Positions 45,535 through 53,833 of a stretch of DNA of 64,000 nucleotides are shown one piece after another. The notes under the pieces are model-generated. The model saw only the letters and a list, made by a program, of their open reading frames with translations, ran no database searches and had not been told where the DNA came from. A program made the translations under genes and the position numbers. The number at the start of each line of letters is the position of its first letter. The stretch's first letter is position 1. Origin of the DNA: a bacterium (GTDB lineage: Bacteria > Planctomycetota > SZUA-567); the NCBI GenBank assembly GCA_003245715.1, contig QKCJ01000024.1, positions 62,001 through 126,000 of the forward strand. Reading direction: 5' to 3'.

Positions 45535-45542
45535 AGGGTGCA

Positions 45543-45570
45543 ATATTACCGGCAATCACAGAAAAATCAA
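45543..45570 (-). promoter_or_regulatory. Candidate sigma-70 promoter for rpsT
   Basis: On the minus strand: TTGATT (45570-45565), 16 bp, TAATAT (45548-45543). This places the transcript start about 90 nt upstream of rpsT. Confidence 0.5.
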
Positions 45571-45770
45571 GGGATTAACTGTTTTTTTTAATAATTTTCA
45601 AACAATTATCCACAAAATCCGGGCAAAGATGCAGGTGGAATAAAAAAAACTTCCGTAAAAACCTAAAAAATTTGCATGAGCGGCAATATAATATTACAAT
45701 ATATAGTAGAGGATATTTATACACAACAAAACTAATGTCCGATATTAATAAATGTGTGGGAGGTAAGGCC

Positions 45771-46037
45771 ATGGAAATCTCCGGAAATTACAACAACTAT
45801 TATTCGCAGCTCAAGACTCAGGCAAACAGCGGCTCTGCCCTTGAGAACGGTCGTAAAGGTATGCAGAATGCGCAGGAAATCCTTAACCAGAGCGCCCAGA
45901 ATATTGCTGAAGGCAGCGGCCAACTCGAAAAGGACATGACAAACCAAATTGTTGCAGAGACAACAATGGGGGCAAATGTTCAGACAGTACAGACTGCTGA
46001 AGAAATGCTGGAAGAACTGATGAATATGCGCCGCTGA
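45771..46037 (+). CDS. Small protein with flagellar rod/hook-like C-terminus
   Basis: An 88-residue protein. The last 37 residues (LEKDMTNQIVAETTMGANVQ, then TVQTAEEMLEELMNMRR) resemble the C-terminal helix of flagellar rod and hook proteins such as FlgB, FlgC and FlgE. The N-terminal half is polar (NYNNYYSQLKTQANSGSALE). There is no signal peptide. The ATG at 45771 has GGGAGGT upstream; an in-frame ATG at 45672 lacks it. A weak sigma-28-like sequence (TAAA, 14 bp, GGCAATAT) lies at 45664-45689. It may be a minimal motility-related secreted protein, but this is not proved. Confidence 0.65.
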   Translation: MEISGNYNNYYSQLKTQANSGSALENGRKGMQNAQEILNQSAQNIAEGSGQLEKDMTNQIVAETTMGANVQTVQTAEEMLEELMNMRR

Positions 46038-46094
46038 GTATCGCGGTAATACCGGTATAAATTAAAATTTATTAAATTATTTCTGATTAAAGAC

Positions 46095-46123
46095 AATAAG
46101 CCCGTTTTTTTTACGGGCTTATT
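46095..46123 (+). terminator. Hairpin terminator
   Basis: AATAAGCCCGT (46095-46105) pairs perfectly with ACGGGCTTATT (46113-46123) across a T7 loop, 57 bp after the small gene stop. The 3' U-tract is poor. Confidence 0.6.
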
Positions 46124-46478
46124 CTAATACAAACAACCTTACCACCGGATCACCGAAAAAATGTTTTTAAAATGAAACACTGTAAAACCCTGCGCCAAAC
46201 AAGCATATCCGCATAACAGACATAAAAAATTCCCCATTATGTGATAAACTACAGGTGTATTTCATTATAAGATAAAAATAAAAATCCTCTTTTAAAGTTG
46301 CCATAAAAGAATATACTCTCACTCGTTAAGACTTTAACCCGCTGTTATTGCTGCCGTTAGAAATCTGTTCAGCCTATTCCCACAGAATCGCCCAGCGTTA
46401 TAATAGCAATATCATTTACCTGTCTTTTACGGATGAATCGTGAAAGACATTTTTGCAGTATTGCAGTAAGGAAATATT
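46124..46478. other. Upstream region of typA with no recognised feature
   Basis: 355 bp, AT-rich. No ORF with a ribosome-binding site, no terminator and no clear promoter could be identified; it presumably holds the typA promoter and leader. Confidence 0.4.
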
Positions 46479-48305
46479 TTGGCTACACAAAAAATCGAGA
46501 ACCAGCGTAACATCGCCATTATCGCCCACGTTGACCACGGCAAGACCACACTTGTTGATGCACTTCTCAAGCAGACGAACGTCTTCCGTGACAATCAGGA
46601 TGTTGCAACCTGCGTTATGGACTCAAACGATCTTGAGCGCGAGCGCGGTATTACCATCTTCTCAAAAAACGCATCCATTGATTACAAGGATGTCCGCATC
46701 AACATTATCGACACCCCCGGCCACGCGGACTTCGGCGGCGAGGTGGAGCGTGTCCTGAATATGTCTGACGGGGCGCTGCTTCTAGTTGACTCATACGAAG
46801 GCCCGATGCCACAGACGCGTTTTGTTCTCAAGAAGGCTCTGGCTAACGGTCTGAAGGTTCTGGTTGTCATCAATAAAATCGACCGCCCGGACGAGCGCGC
46901 GCATGAAGTTCTTGACGAGGTCTTTGAGCTTTTTGTCCAGCTTGACGCTAATGATGACCAGCTCGACTTCCCGGTTGTCTACGCTTCAGGACGTGCCGGT
47001 TTTGCCAAGCTAGAGATGGAAGACGAATCAGATAACTGCCTGCCGCTGCTTGACGCGGTTATCAAGCATATCCCCGCTCCGGAGGTTGATCTTGACGCGC
47101 CACTACAGATGCAGATTGCGTCAATTGAATATAACGAATACGTCGGTCGTCTGGCGATTGGCCGCATCAACCGTGGCAAAGTAACAGAAAAACAGGATGT
47201 CGTCCTGATGAAAAAAGACGGCACAACCGAAAAGGTTCGTGTTGAATCTCTCAAGATCTACTCAGGTATCGGCCAGAAAGCGGTCAAGGAAGTACCGGCC
47301 GGTGATATCGCTATTATCGCCGGTGCTCCGGCAGTTGACATCTACGACACTATCTGCGACGCGAACTTCCCTGATGCGATGCCGGTTGTCGAGATTGACG
47401 AGCCGACACTGACGATGGAATTCCGTCCCAATGACTCACCCTTCTCAGGACAGGAAGGCAAGTTTGTCACCAGCCGCCACGTTGCGGCCAGACTGCAGAG
47501 AGAACTGCTCAGTAATATCGCACTGCGCGTAGAAGAAATGGGCGACCGTTTCCTTGTCTCAGGGCGCGGCCTGATGCACCTTGGCATCCTGATTGAAAAT
47601 ATGCGCCGTGAGGGGTATGAATTCGCAGTCGGCAAGCCACACGTTATCTTCCATGAAGTTGACGGCAGGAGACAGGAGCCTATTGAACTTCTTACTATTG
47701 ACGTCCCGGAAGAGCACAGCGGCAAGGTCATGGAAATCACCGGTCTGCGCAAGGCCGAGATTATCAGCATGGAGCCGCGCGCCGGTCGCCTGCATATGGA
47801 ATTTTCAATCCCCAGCCGTGGCCTGATCGGTATGCGTTCAAGGCTCCTTAACGCTACCAAGGGTGAAGCGGTTATGAACCACGTTCTGCAGGGCTATGAC
47901 GATTACAAGGGCGAGGTGCCAAAGCGTCTCAACGGGGTTATGATCTCAAGTGATAAAGGCCCGGCAACACCTTACGCAATCGACGGCCTGCAGCTGCGCG
48001 GAACCTTCTTCGTTCCTCCGGGCACACAGGTTTACCCTGGTATGATCCTCGGCGAAACCAATCGCTCAGACGATCTTGTAGTCAATGTCTGCCGCGCCAA
48101 GAAGATCACCAACGTCCGCTCAGCCGGTAGCGACAAAAACATGGAAATCGCACCACCGCGCGAATATTCACTTGAAGCTGCGCTTGAGTATATCGAGGAA
48201 GATGAACTTCTGGAGGTAACTCCAGTGAACCTCCGCATGCGCAAACGCGTTCTCTGCGAATCAGAGCGAAAACGTAACGCCAGAATTGCTGCGCAGGTTG
48301 TATAA
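46479..48305 (+). CDS. typA: Ribosome-associated GTPase TypA/BipA
   Basis: A 608-residue translational GTPase. G1 is AHVDHGKTTL, the switch region has GITIFSKN, G3 is DTPGHADFGGEVERV, G4 is NKIDRP; the C-terminus has the TypA-specific region (GVMISSDKGPATPYAIDGLQ and ENRSDDL-type segments). It aids ribosome assembly and stress adaptation. The start is TTG at 46479, five bases after AAGGAAA, so an ATG is not needed. A terminator follows 26 bp after the stop. Confidence 0.96.
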   Translation: MATQKIENQRNIAIIAHVDHGKTTLVDALLKQTNVFRDNQDVATCVMDSNDLERERGITIFSKNASIDYKDVRINIIDTPGHADFGGEVERVLNMSDGALLLVDSYEGPMPQTRFVLKKALANGLKVLVVINKIDRPDERAHEVLDEVFELFVQLDANDDQLDFPVVYASGRAGFAKLEMEDESDNCLPLLDAVIKHIPAPEVDLDAPLQMQIASIEYNEYVGRLAIGRINRGKVTEKQDVVLMKKDGTTEKVRVESLKIYSGIGQKAVKEVPAGDIAIIAGAPAVDIYDTICDANFPDAMPVVEIDEPTLTMEFRPNDSPFSGQEGKFVTSRHVAARLQRELLSNIALRVEEMGDRFLVSGRGLMHLGILIENMRREGYEFAVGKPHVIFHEVDGRRQEPIELLTIDVPEEHSGKVMEITGLRKAEIISMEPRAGRLHMEFSIPSRGLIGMRSRLLNATKGEAVMNHVLQGYDDYKGEVPKRLNGVMISSDKGPATPYAIDGLQLRGTFFVPPGTQVYPGMILGETNRSDDLVVNVCRAKKITNVRSAGSDKNMEIAPPREYSLEAALEYIEEDELLEVTPVNLRMRKRVLCESERKRNARIAAQVV

Positions 48306-48330
48306 CTGAAAATTTTCGGAAGCAAAAACA

Positions 48331-48361
48331 AGAGCCGTTACCAAAGACAGGTAGCGGCTCT
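48331..48361. terminator. Terminator after typA
   Basis: A 12-bp stem (AGAGCCGTTACC with GGTAGCGGCTCT, one G-U) followed by TTTTGTTTT. It lies between typA and a converging gene. Confidence 0.9.
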
Positions 48362-48444
48362 TTTGTTTTATTTGAAGAAGGTATCAAGTCCCATCGTCTG
48401 CTTTTTGGTGAAATCCGGAATCAGTGACCCTTTCCAGAATTTTA

Positions 48445-50073
48445 TCAGCGGATAGATAATCGCCCCCCCCGCAGAAGCAGGAGACGGTCAACCAGACGAT
48501 ACTTTGATTGCTGGCGTAAAAAGAGCGGCATGGTGCGGCGTATAGCAAACGCACTGACCTTCGCTGGTGAAAAATCGAGGCGTACCGAATAGCGGCGTGA
48601 AAACCTAAGGCGGTAATTTTCTTTAAGCGCCGTAAGATCAGCTGCCGCCCTCGGCCGGGTTTCGTCATCCGGCGCAAAAAAATACACGCGCGCGGCCTGC
48701 AGAATTTCAAAGGTCGCAAGCTGGTAATCAAGCCCCTCTGAGGGCAGATTAAACTCAAGCGCCATTTCCTGCATCTGTTTTATTTTATCTAGCGCCTCCC
48801 GACCTTCAGCGAGCATCTTTTCTTTATCCCTAACAAGGCATGAGAGTATCCGCCCAACATCCGCAGTAATCATTATCCTGTCCCAAAACACGAACAAAGT
48901 CGGCGGCAGACGCAAGCGGCGGAAGAATAATTGTCGCCCGGCAAAATCACTGATATAAAGCAGCTGCTTGATAACCTCGTCAGAAAGCCGGAGAAATTCG
49001 ATAAATTTTCCGGCGTCCGCTTCCGGCAGAAAACGGGAGCAAAATTCCCGCACCGCCTGAGCACAATTTCCCCCACGGGCGATATAGGCAAGCACAAAAA
49101 TATTCAGCTCCACCCAGACCGGGGACTTGCGAAGATAAGTCAGGCGCCGGCTCTTGCCCCACCCGCCAGTCTGCGCCCAGACACTGATGCCGACAACATT
49201 TTTCGTCCTTTTAAGACGCGCAATATGCTCCTCGCAATCAAATCCTGCAAAGGAGGGATAAAGCCCGAAGCCCTCATACTCGCGCCGCGCCTGAAACTCG
49301 ACAATTTTTTTATGGTCGCTGTGAAAGAAAAGAGGATTTGTACGCAAATAACGAAAAAAATCACTCTCGCCATACTTGATGGAAATAATCAGGTTTTTGC
49401 TTTTTATTTTTTTGAAGACCAGATCAAAGGTCGACGGATTCCAGAGCAGATCACCTATCCGGTACGCACCGATCGACCAGATGCGGAAGACCATATTTTT
49501 GCCCAGCTCTGCAAAGACCGGCAAAAGTTTTTTGATAATAAACCGTGCCTGCGCCGGACGGCGCAGTATCAGGCGACTACGGAAATCTGACTTAACGTCA
49601 CTACCGTCAGATTCGCCAAAACGGAAAACAATCCCCCCAACCCCGTCAAACTCTGAAAAAACTTCCCGCAACCTCTCACGTAGCCAGAGAACAACCTTCG
49701 ACAAACGCCCGCCTACAGCCTTGAAAATCGCCTCGTTAAAAAACATCAGATCCGTTGTAAGGTAAACCTGCAGCCCGCCAGCCGCCGCAAGAGCAAATAA
49801 TCTGCGGTACAAAGCACGGTAAGACTCAAGCTTGAGAGTAAGCTCAGGCGGGTATGATTCAAAGAGACAAATATGCGCCAGATCATCAAGCGTAACCACG
49901 TTATAACCGGCACTCGCAACAGAACTGATATACTGCTGAAAATCCGCGCACAGTTCATCCATACCCTCAGGCGTAAGCCCGCCAGATTCTTCAAAATCGG
50001 CAAACGGAATCTTCGACCAGTTGATACGCTTGCTCTTCACATTACGAAAAAACGGGGCGATCCCGTCAATCAT
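48445..50073 (-). CDS. TIM-barrel glycoside-hydrolase-like protein
   Basis: A 542-residue cytoplasmic protein. The middle (about 60-330) reads like a glycoside hydrolase barrel of the GH67/GH20 type: EFQARREYEGFGLYPSF, NVVGISVWAQTGGWG and repeated strand-turn patterns; the C-terminal part is helical. A G8 run lies six residues before the stop. I prefer the ATG at 50073 (GGAG six bases upstream) to the one at 50085, which has its ribosome-binding site almost touching. I cannot name a substrate; the similarity is by eye only. Confidence 0.6.
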   Translation of the reverse strand: MIDGIAPFFRNVKSKRINWSKIPFADFEESGGLTPEGMDELCADFQQYISSVASAGYNVVTLDDLAHICLFESYPPELTLKLESYRALYRRLFALAAAGGLQVYLTTDLMFFNEAIFKAVGGRLSKVVLWLRERLREVFSEFDGVGGIVFRFGESDGSDVKSDFRSRLILRRPAQARFIIKKLLPVFAELGKNMVFRIWSIGAYRIGDLLWNPSTFDLVFKKIKSKNLIISIKYGESDFFRYLRTNPLFFHSDHKKIVEFQARREYEGFGLYPSFAGFDCEEHIARLKRTKNVVGISVWAQTGGWGKSRRLTYLRKSPVWVELNIFVLAYIARGGNCAQAVREFCSRFLPEADAGKFIEFLRLSDEVIKQLLYISDFAGRQLFFRRLRLPPTLFVFWDRIMITADVGRILSCLVRDKEKMLAEGREALDKIKQMQEMALEFNLPSEGLDYQLATFEILQAARVYFFAPDDETRPRAAADLTALKENYRLRFSRRYSVRLDFSPAKVSAFAIRRTMPLFLRQQSKYRLVDRLLLLRGGRLSIR

Positions 50074-50227
50074 AAACAGCTCCATCCATTCCCCCGTTTA
50101 TTCACTCATATAATGGATATTAAAATCAAATATGATTCTACGGAAGAGAACTCTTTTTGAATAATGTGAATTATGTTAGGAGTGCTTGGCTTGAATAAAT
50201 GAACGAAGGAAGAAACAAATTTTTAAA

Positions 50228-50488
50228 TTAAATACAGCTCTCGCCCAGATACTTACGCCAGATCGAGGCCGCAGTCTCAATTTCTTCAGGGGTGACATCA
50301 CGCTTGCCCCCAGACAGGTACATACCAAGAGCCATGCCGCCGGTCTCCGGATTCTTCACCCTTGTAACAACCGCGTCGATACCAAGCTCAAGAGAAACCG
50401 TCTCGGCAACCTGAAAGGCCAGCTTGCGATTATCAGGAAGCGTCAACACATTCTGCCCCTCCCTGTCTTTTACAAACTTTCTCGCCAT
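50228..50488 (-). CDS. Hypothetical 86-residue protein
   Basis: A small acidic-basic mixed protein (REGQNVLTLPDNRKLAFQVAE, then LGIDAVVTRVKNPETGGMALGMYLSGG). It may be a compact alpha/beta fold; no family recognised. The ATG at 50488 follows AAAGG by nine bases. It lies 154 bp before the barrel-like gene on the same strand. Confidence 0.65.
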   Translation of the reverse strand: MARKFVKDREGQNVLTLPDNRKLAFQVAETVSLELGIDAVVTRVKNPETGGMALGMYLSGGKRDVTPEEIETAASIWRKYLGESCI

Positions 50489-50663
50489 TTGTGCAGCCTT
50501 TCTTTACATACAACCGGGAATTTACCGGAAAAAGTGGTATAAACTTGATTACGCAGCCGACATTTTTATAATAGTATTTTTAATAACAAGCCGGAAAATT
50601 ACTCTGAGTCTCTGACAGAAAGATATGTAATTATCCCGGAAAGTCAATAAGGATAAAATACTG

Positions 50664-51401
50664 ATGATCGACGCGCATATGGATTTTAATGATGATATGG
50701 CACCAGAAGTCAGCCTGATTATTCCCGCGGCTGGCGACTCAACCCGTATGGGCATGACCAAGAGAAAACCCTGGCTGCCTCTGGGCGGCGTGCCGATTAT
50801 CCTGCGCACACTCTCGGTATTCAAGGAGATTGACTGGGTAAAGGAAATTGTTCTGGTTGTCAATGAACAGGACGAAGCAGAAGCCCGCGGCCCGCAGTGG
50901 GAAGAACTGCGCAGACATGGCGTGACGATGATTGTAACTGGGGCTGAGAACCGGGCGATGAGTGTCTTTAACGGACTGCAGGTCACAGACCCGGCTGCAG
51001 AGGTTATCGCCATTCACGACGCTGTGCGCCCCTTTGTCAGCGCTGACACCTGTAAGGCGCTCTTTCGCACCGCCAGTAAACGCGGCGCGGCAATCCCGGT
51101 CACACCCGTAACCGATACCATCAAGCGCGTTGAGGGTGACAAGGTAATTGACACCCCGCAGCGTGTCGGGATGATGGCTGTACAGACACCGCAGTGCTTC
51201 CGGCGCGAGGTGCTGGTCGAGGCTTATGAGTACGCCTTCAAGACCGACGGTATCAGCGACAACATTACTGACGACTCCTCGCTTGTCGAACAGTATGGGC
51301 AGGAGGTATCGGTGATCTTAAGCAGCTCGGACAATATCAAAATTACCACAAAAGAAGATCTGGTTCTGGCTGGCAGCATGCTTAAGGCTGGATTGGTGTA
51401 G
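50664..51401 (+). CDS. ispD: 2-C-methyl-D-erythritol 4-phosphate cytidylyltransferase
   Basis: A 245-residue IspD of the non-mevalonate isoprenoid pathway, which adds CMP to MEP. Blocks: LIIPAAGDSTRMGMTKRKPW (the CTP-binding loop), VIAIHDAVRPFV, TPVTDTIKRV, AVQTPQCFRREVL and DDSSLVEQYG. The first 14 residues before the core lie between several Met codons (50664, 50679, 50697); the first has AAGGAT upstream. ispF is not in the window. Confidence 0.93.
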   Translation: MIDAHMDFNDDMAPEVSLIIPAAGDSTRMGMTKRKPWLPLGGVPIILRTLSVFKEIDWVKEIVLVVNEQDEAEARGPQWEELRRHGVTMIVTGAENRAMSVFNGLQVTDPAAEVIAIHDAVRPFVSADTCKALFRTASKRGAAIPVTPVTDTIKRVEGDKVIDTPQRVGMMAVQTPQCFRREVLVEAYEYAFKTDGISDNITDDSSLVEQYGQEVSVILSSSDNIKITTKEDLVLAGSMLKAGLV

Positions 51402-51504
51402 AAGACTATAGCCAAAAGAACAGTAAAAAAATTCCGATTACTGAATTTGTAAAAACCGCTCATACAATACATTTTGACTGAGATAAAAATTACAGGAAGC
51501 ATTT

Positions 51505-52188
51505 ATGAATAAAAATTTAGTTCTTAGTACGCTTCTGTTTTTTTCGCTGCTTGCCATTAACGGCTGTGACGCGAAGAAAACGATAATGAACAATATTCCC
51601 GGCGTAAATATGACAAACTATACCTGGATGTCACTTTACCTTCCCTGGAGGGTAGAGACCTCAATACCCGGTTTAAACGGCTGGTACAGCAAGCCCCAGA
51701 AATTGCCGAAAGTCTACCTGACCCAGACAACCCCTTACGTTGCCTACATCACCCTCGGCTCAAACGCCCGCCGCAGCTACGCCGTTGTCCGTATCGACCA
51801 CCGCGGCAAGATTGTCGCAGCCTACCGCGACAGCTCGACCCTGCGTTACCTGCAGAAGTCCTTTGACCTGACACCGGAGCAGACCAAAGCCTTCACCCAA
51901 CTTCTCATAAACAACAATGCCGGAGGTTTTGACGCAAGCTACGTTGACACCAAATCTGAAGGCGGTACGCAGGGCGGCTTCACCCTCGCCACCAAAGGCA
52001 GCCGCCGCCGGACATTCATGAGTAACGCCTGGCCGGGCAACTACCGTGATATCTGTAATTATATCTGTGATGAAATCCTGAAATTCGATCCGACCATGAG
52101 TAATTATGGCTTTGCTCCCGTTCGCCGCAGCATCGTCCAGACCGACCCGGAAGCCACTCTTGCCGTACGCGGCCTGATTGATAATTAA
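51505..52188 (+). CDS. Predicted lipoprotein of unknown function
   Basis: A 227-residue protein with a lipoprotein signal peptide: MNKNLVLSTLLFFSLLAINGC, with Cys21 as the lipid-modified residue. The mature part has YVAYITLGSNARRSYAVVRID and a compact C-terminal alpha/beta region; no family recognised. AGGAAG precedes the ATG. The tautomerase gene begins 24 bp later, so they share a transcript. Confidence 0.72.
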   Translation: MNKNLVLSTLLFFSLLAINGCDAKKTIMNNIPGVNMTNYTWMSLYLPWRVETSIPGLNGWYSKPQKLPKVYLTQTTPYVAYITLGSNARRSYAVVRIDHRGKIVAAYRDSSTLRYLQKSFDLTPEQTKAFTQLLINNNAGGFDASYVDTKSEGGTQGGFTLATKGSRRRTFMSNAWPGNYRDICNYICDEILKFDPTMSNYGFAPVRRSIVQTDPEATLAVRGLIDN

Positions 52189-52212
52189 CCATTCTTTACG
52201 AAAGGACATAAA

Positions 52213-52551
52213 ATGCCCCTGATAAAACTGACCCTTCCCGAGCCTGAGAAAAATACTGTTGAAATCCAGCAGAAAGTAAGCAAGGTTGTTGCCGCTGTCA
52301 CAGGCAAGCCTGAATCTGCCGTCATGGTAACAACAGACAAGGCCGACTTTCTGATGAACAGGGAAAAAGTAACCGGCGCATTTGTTGAAATCCGCGGGAT
52401 CGGTAAAATTGAACCGGAAACAAACGCTGAAATAAGCAGACAGATATCAGCTATTCTGGTGGATGACTTAGGGATCATTCCAGAGTGCATTTACCTTAAT
52501 TTCATGGATTTTGCCAGATCAAACTGGGGGAACGCCAAAGGTACATACTGA
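52213..52551 (+). CDS. MIF-like tautomerase
   Basis: A 112-residue protein of the MIF/tautomerase family: an N-terminal Met-Pro (Pro2 acts as the catalytic base) and the C-terminal block IYLNFMDFARSNWGNAKGTY, like the NVGWNGSTF ending of MIF. Bacterial MIF-like proteins tautomerise phenylpyruvate in vitro; the natural substrate is unknown. AAAGGAC precedes the ATG. It follows the lipoprotein gene by 24 bp. Confidence 0.88.
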   Translation: MPLIKLTLPEPEKNTVEIQQKVSKVVAAVTGKPESAVMVTTDKADFLMNREKVTGAFVEIRGIGKIEPETNAEISRQISAILVDDLGIIPECIYLNFMDFARSNWGNAKGTY

Positions 52552-52584
52552 TTCTGCCGATATAAAATTTATCAGGCAGTTTTT

Positions 52585-52601
52585 CCGGCTCTCAAGGCCG
52601 G
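52585..52601 (+). terminator. Weak terminator after the tautomerase gene
   Basis: CCGGC pairs with GCCGG over a 7-nt loop, followed by TTGGGTTTCTTTTTT. It lies 33 bp after the tautomerase stop and before the hydrolase gene, which may still be read through. Confidence 0.5.
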
Positions 52602-52635
52602 TTGGGTTTCTTTTTTAAATTGTGGCAGGTAAAAA

Positions 52636-53487
52636 ATGCAGCAGAAACTGATATTGACATTTCTGGTGGAAAACACTTCATGCGCCGATGACGTAGTCCC
52701 GGAGCATGGGCTGTCAGTATATATCTGTTATAAAAACATTTACGGGCTTTACGACACCGGCCAGACCGACCTGGTTGTGGACAATTCATTTACCATGGAC
52801 AAGGACCTTGAGAACCTTGACTGGGTAGCCATCAGCCACGGACATTACGATCATTGCGGCGGGCTGGCTGACGTCTTTGAGCTTGCCCCTTTCCATACGC
52901 CGCTGCACTTTGGCACCGGAGCTTTCAGAAAAAAATTCGCCCATAAAAGAGCCGGTGAAGAGGTCTACGAAAACGGCAACCCATACAGCATGGAAGAACT
53001 TGAAAAACTCGGCGCAATGCTGGTTGAGCATCACGGCGAGCGTGAAGAGATCAGTCCCGGGGTATTTCTGGTCGGTCCGGCAGAAAGGGTGTTCGAACAT
53101 GAAAAACCGGCGGAGAGATTCTTTCTTAAAGATGAAAACGGCGGCCTGGTTATTGACGATTTCAACGACGAACGCTCACTGGTAATTGAAACAACAACCG
53201 GACTTGTCATCATTACCGGCTGCGCGCACAGAGGACCGGTAAACATCGTCCGCCATGCCCAAAAACTGTTTCCCGGACAGAGGATACGCGCCCTGATCGG
53301 CGGCTTTCATCTCAATGGCGATGATGACGAGGTACTTGAGCTTAAGGTTGAGGAATTCACCAAACTTGATATTGACGCGATAGGACTGGCACACTGCACT
53401 GGTGGAAAGGCTTCAAGATTCCTGCGCGAGAGGATGCCGGAAAAATGTTTCCTCTGCCCGGCTGGCGCGGAACTTGAGTTTGACTGA
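52636..53487 (+). CDS. MBL-fold metallohydrolase (COG1237-like)
   Basis: A 283-residue metallo-beta-lactamase-fold protein with the metal motif SHGHYDHCGG, GCAHRGPVNI and IGGFHL. This is the COG1237 layout, linked to pterin-related phosphohydrolases, but activity is not certain. GCAGGT precedes the ATG. It stands alone after a weak terminator. Confidence 0.85.
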   Translation: MQQKLILTFLVENTSCADDVVPEHGLSVYICYKNIYGLYDTGQTDLVVDNSFTMDKDLENLDWVAISHGHYDHCGGLADVFELAPFHTPLHFGTGAFRKKFAHKRAGEEVYENGNPYSMEELEKLGAMLVEHHGEREEISPGVFLVGPAERVFEHEKPAERFFLKDENGGLVIDDFNDERSLVIETTTGLVIITGCAHRGPVNIVRHAQKLFPGQRIRALIGGFHLNGDDDEVLELKVEEFTKLDIDAIGLAHCTGGKASRFLRERMPEKCFLCPAGAELEFD

Positions 53488-53607
53488 AGAATCGCGTTAA
53501 TTACAACCGCCCCTCCAGCATTAATGCTCCCCGCTTGCCCGTATATCCATAAAACGCCGCAAGAAATGTATTGCGAAAATCATCAATCGCAAAAACAGCA
53601 AAAAAAA

Positions 53608-53751
53608 CTAGCGGCGGCGGCCTCGCTTTTTCTTTTTATCTTTATACTTATTGCACACAACCTCAACCTCATCAACATCAAAGTCTCGCAGTTGCTCGAT
53701 TATCTGACGCATCAGCAGGCTGTTTTGTGACTGTCTCCTGGCTTTGACCAT
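53608..53751 (-). CDS. Small basic 47-residue protein
   Basis: MVKARRQSQNSLLMRQIIEQ, then LRDFDVDEVEVVCNKYKDKKKKRGRRR. The start at 53751 has GGAG with six bases of spacing. The first half looks helical, the middle acidic and the tail strongly basic. It lies in a 346-bp gap that otherwise would hold no gene. The composition is that of a small nucleic-acid- or ribosome-binding protein; no family recognised. Confidence 0.55.
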   Translation of the reverse strand: MVKARRQSQNSLLMRQIIEQLRDFDVDEVEVVCNKYKDKKKKRGRRR

Positions 53752-53833
53752 CTTTATCTCCGTCTTAGCTATTTAAGTATTTCATAGGTTTTAATTATTT
53801 TGGTTATCACTTTTATTTACCGGCGGCGAAATT

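Noticed and set aside
53524-53730. 68-residue rightward ORF
   Set aside because: It is the reverse-strand shadow of the 47-residue gene and lacks a ribosome-binding site.
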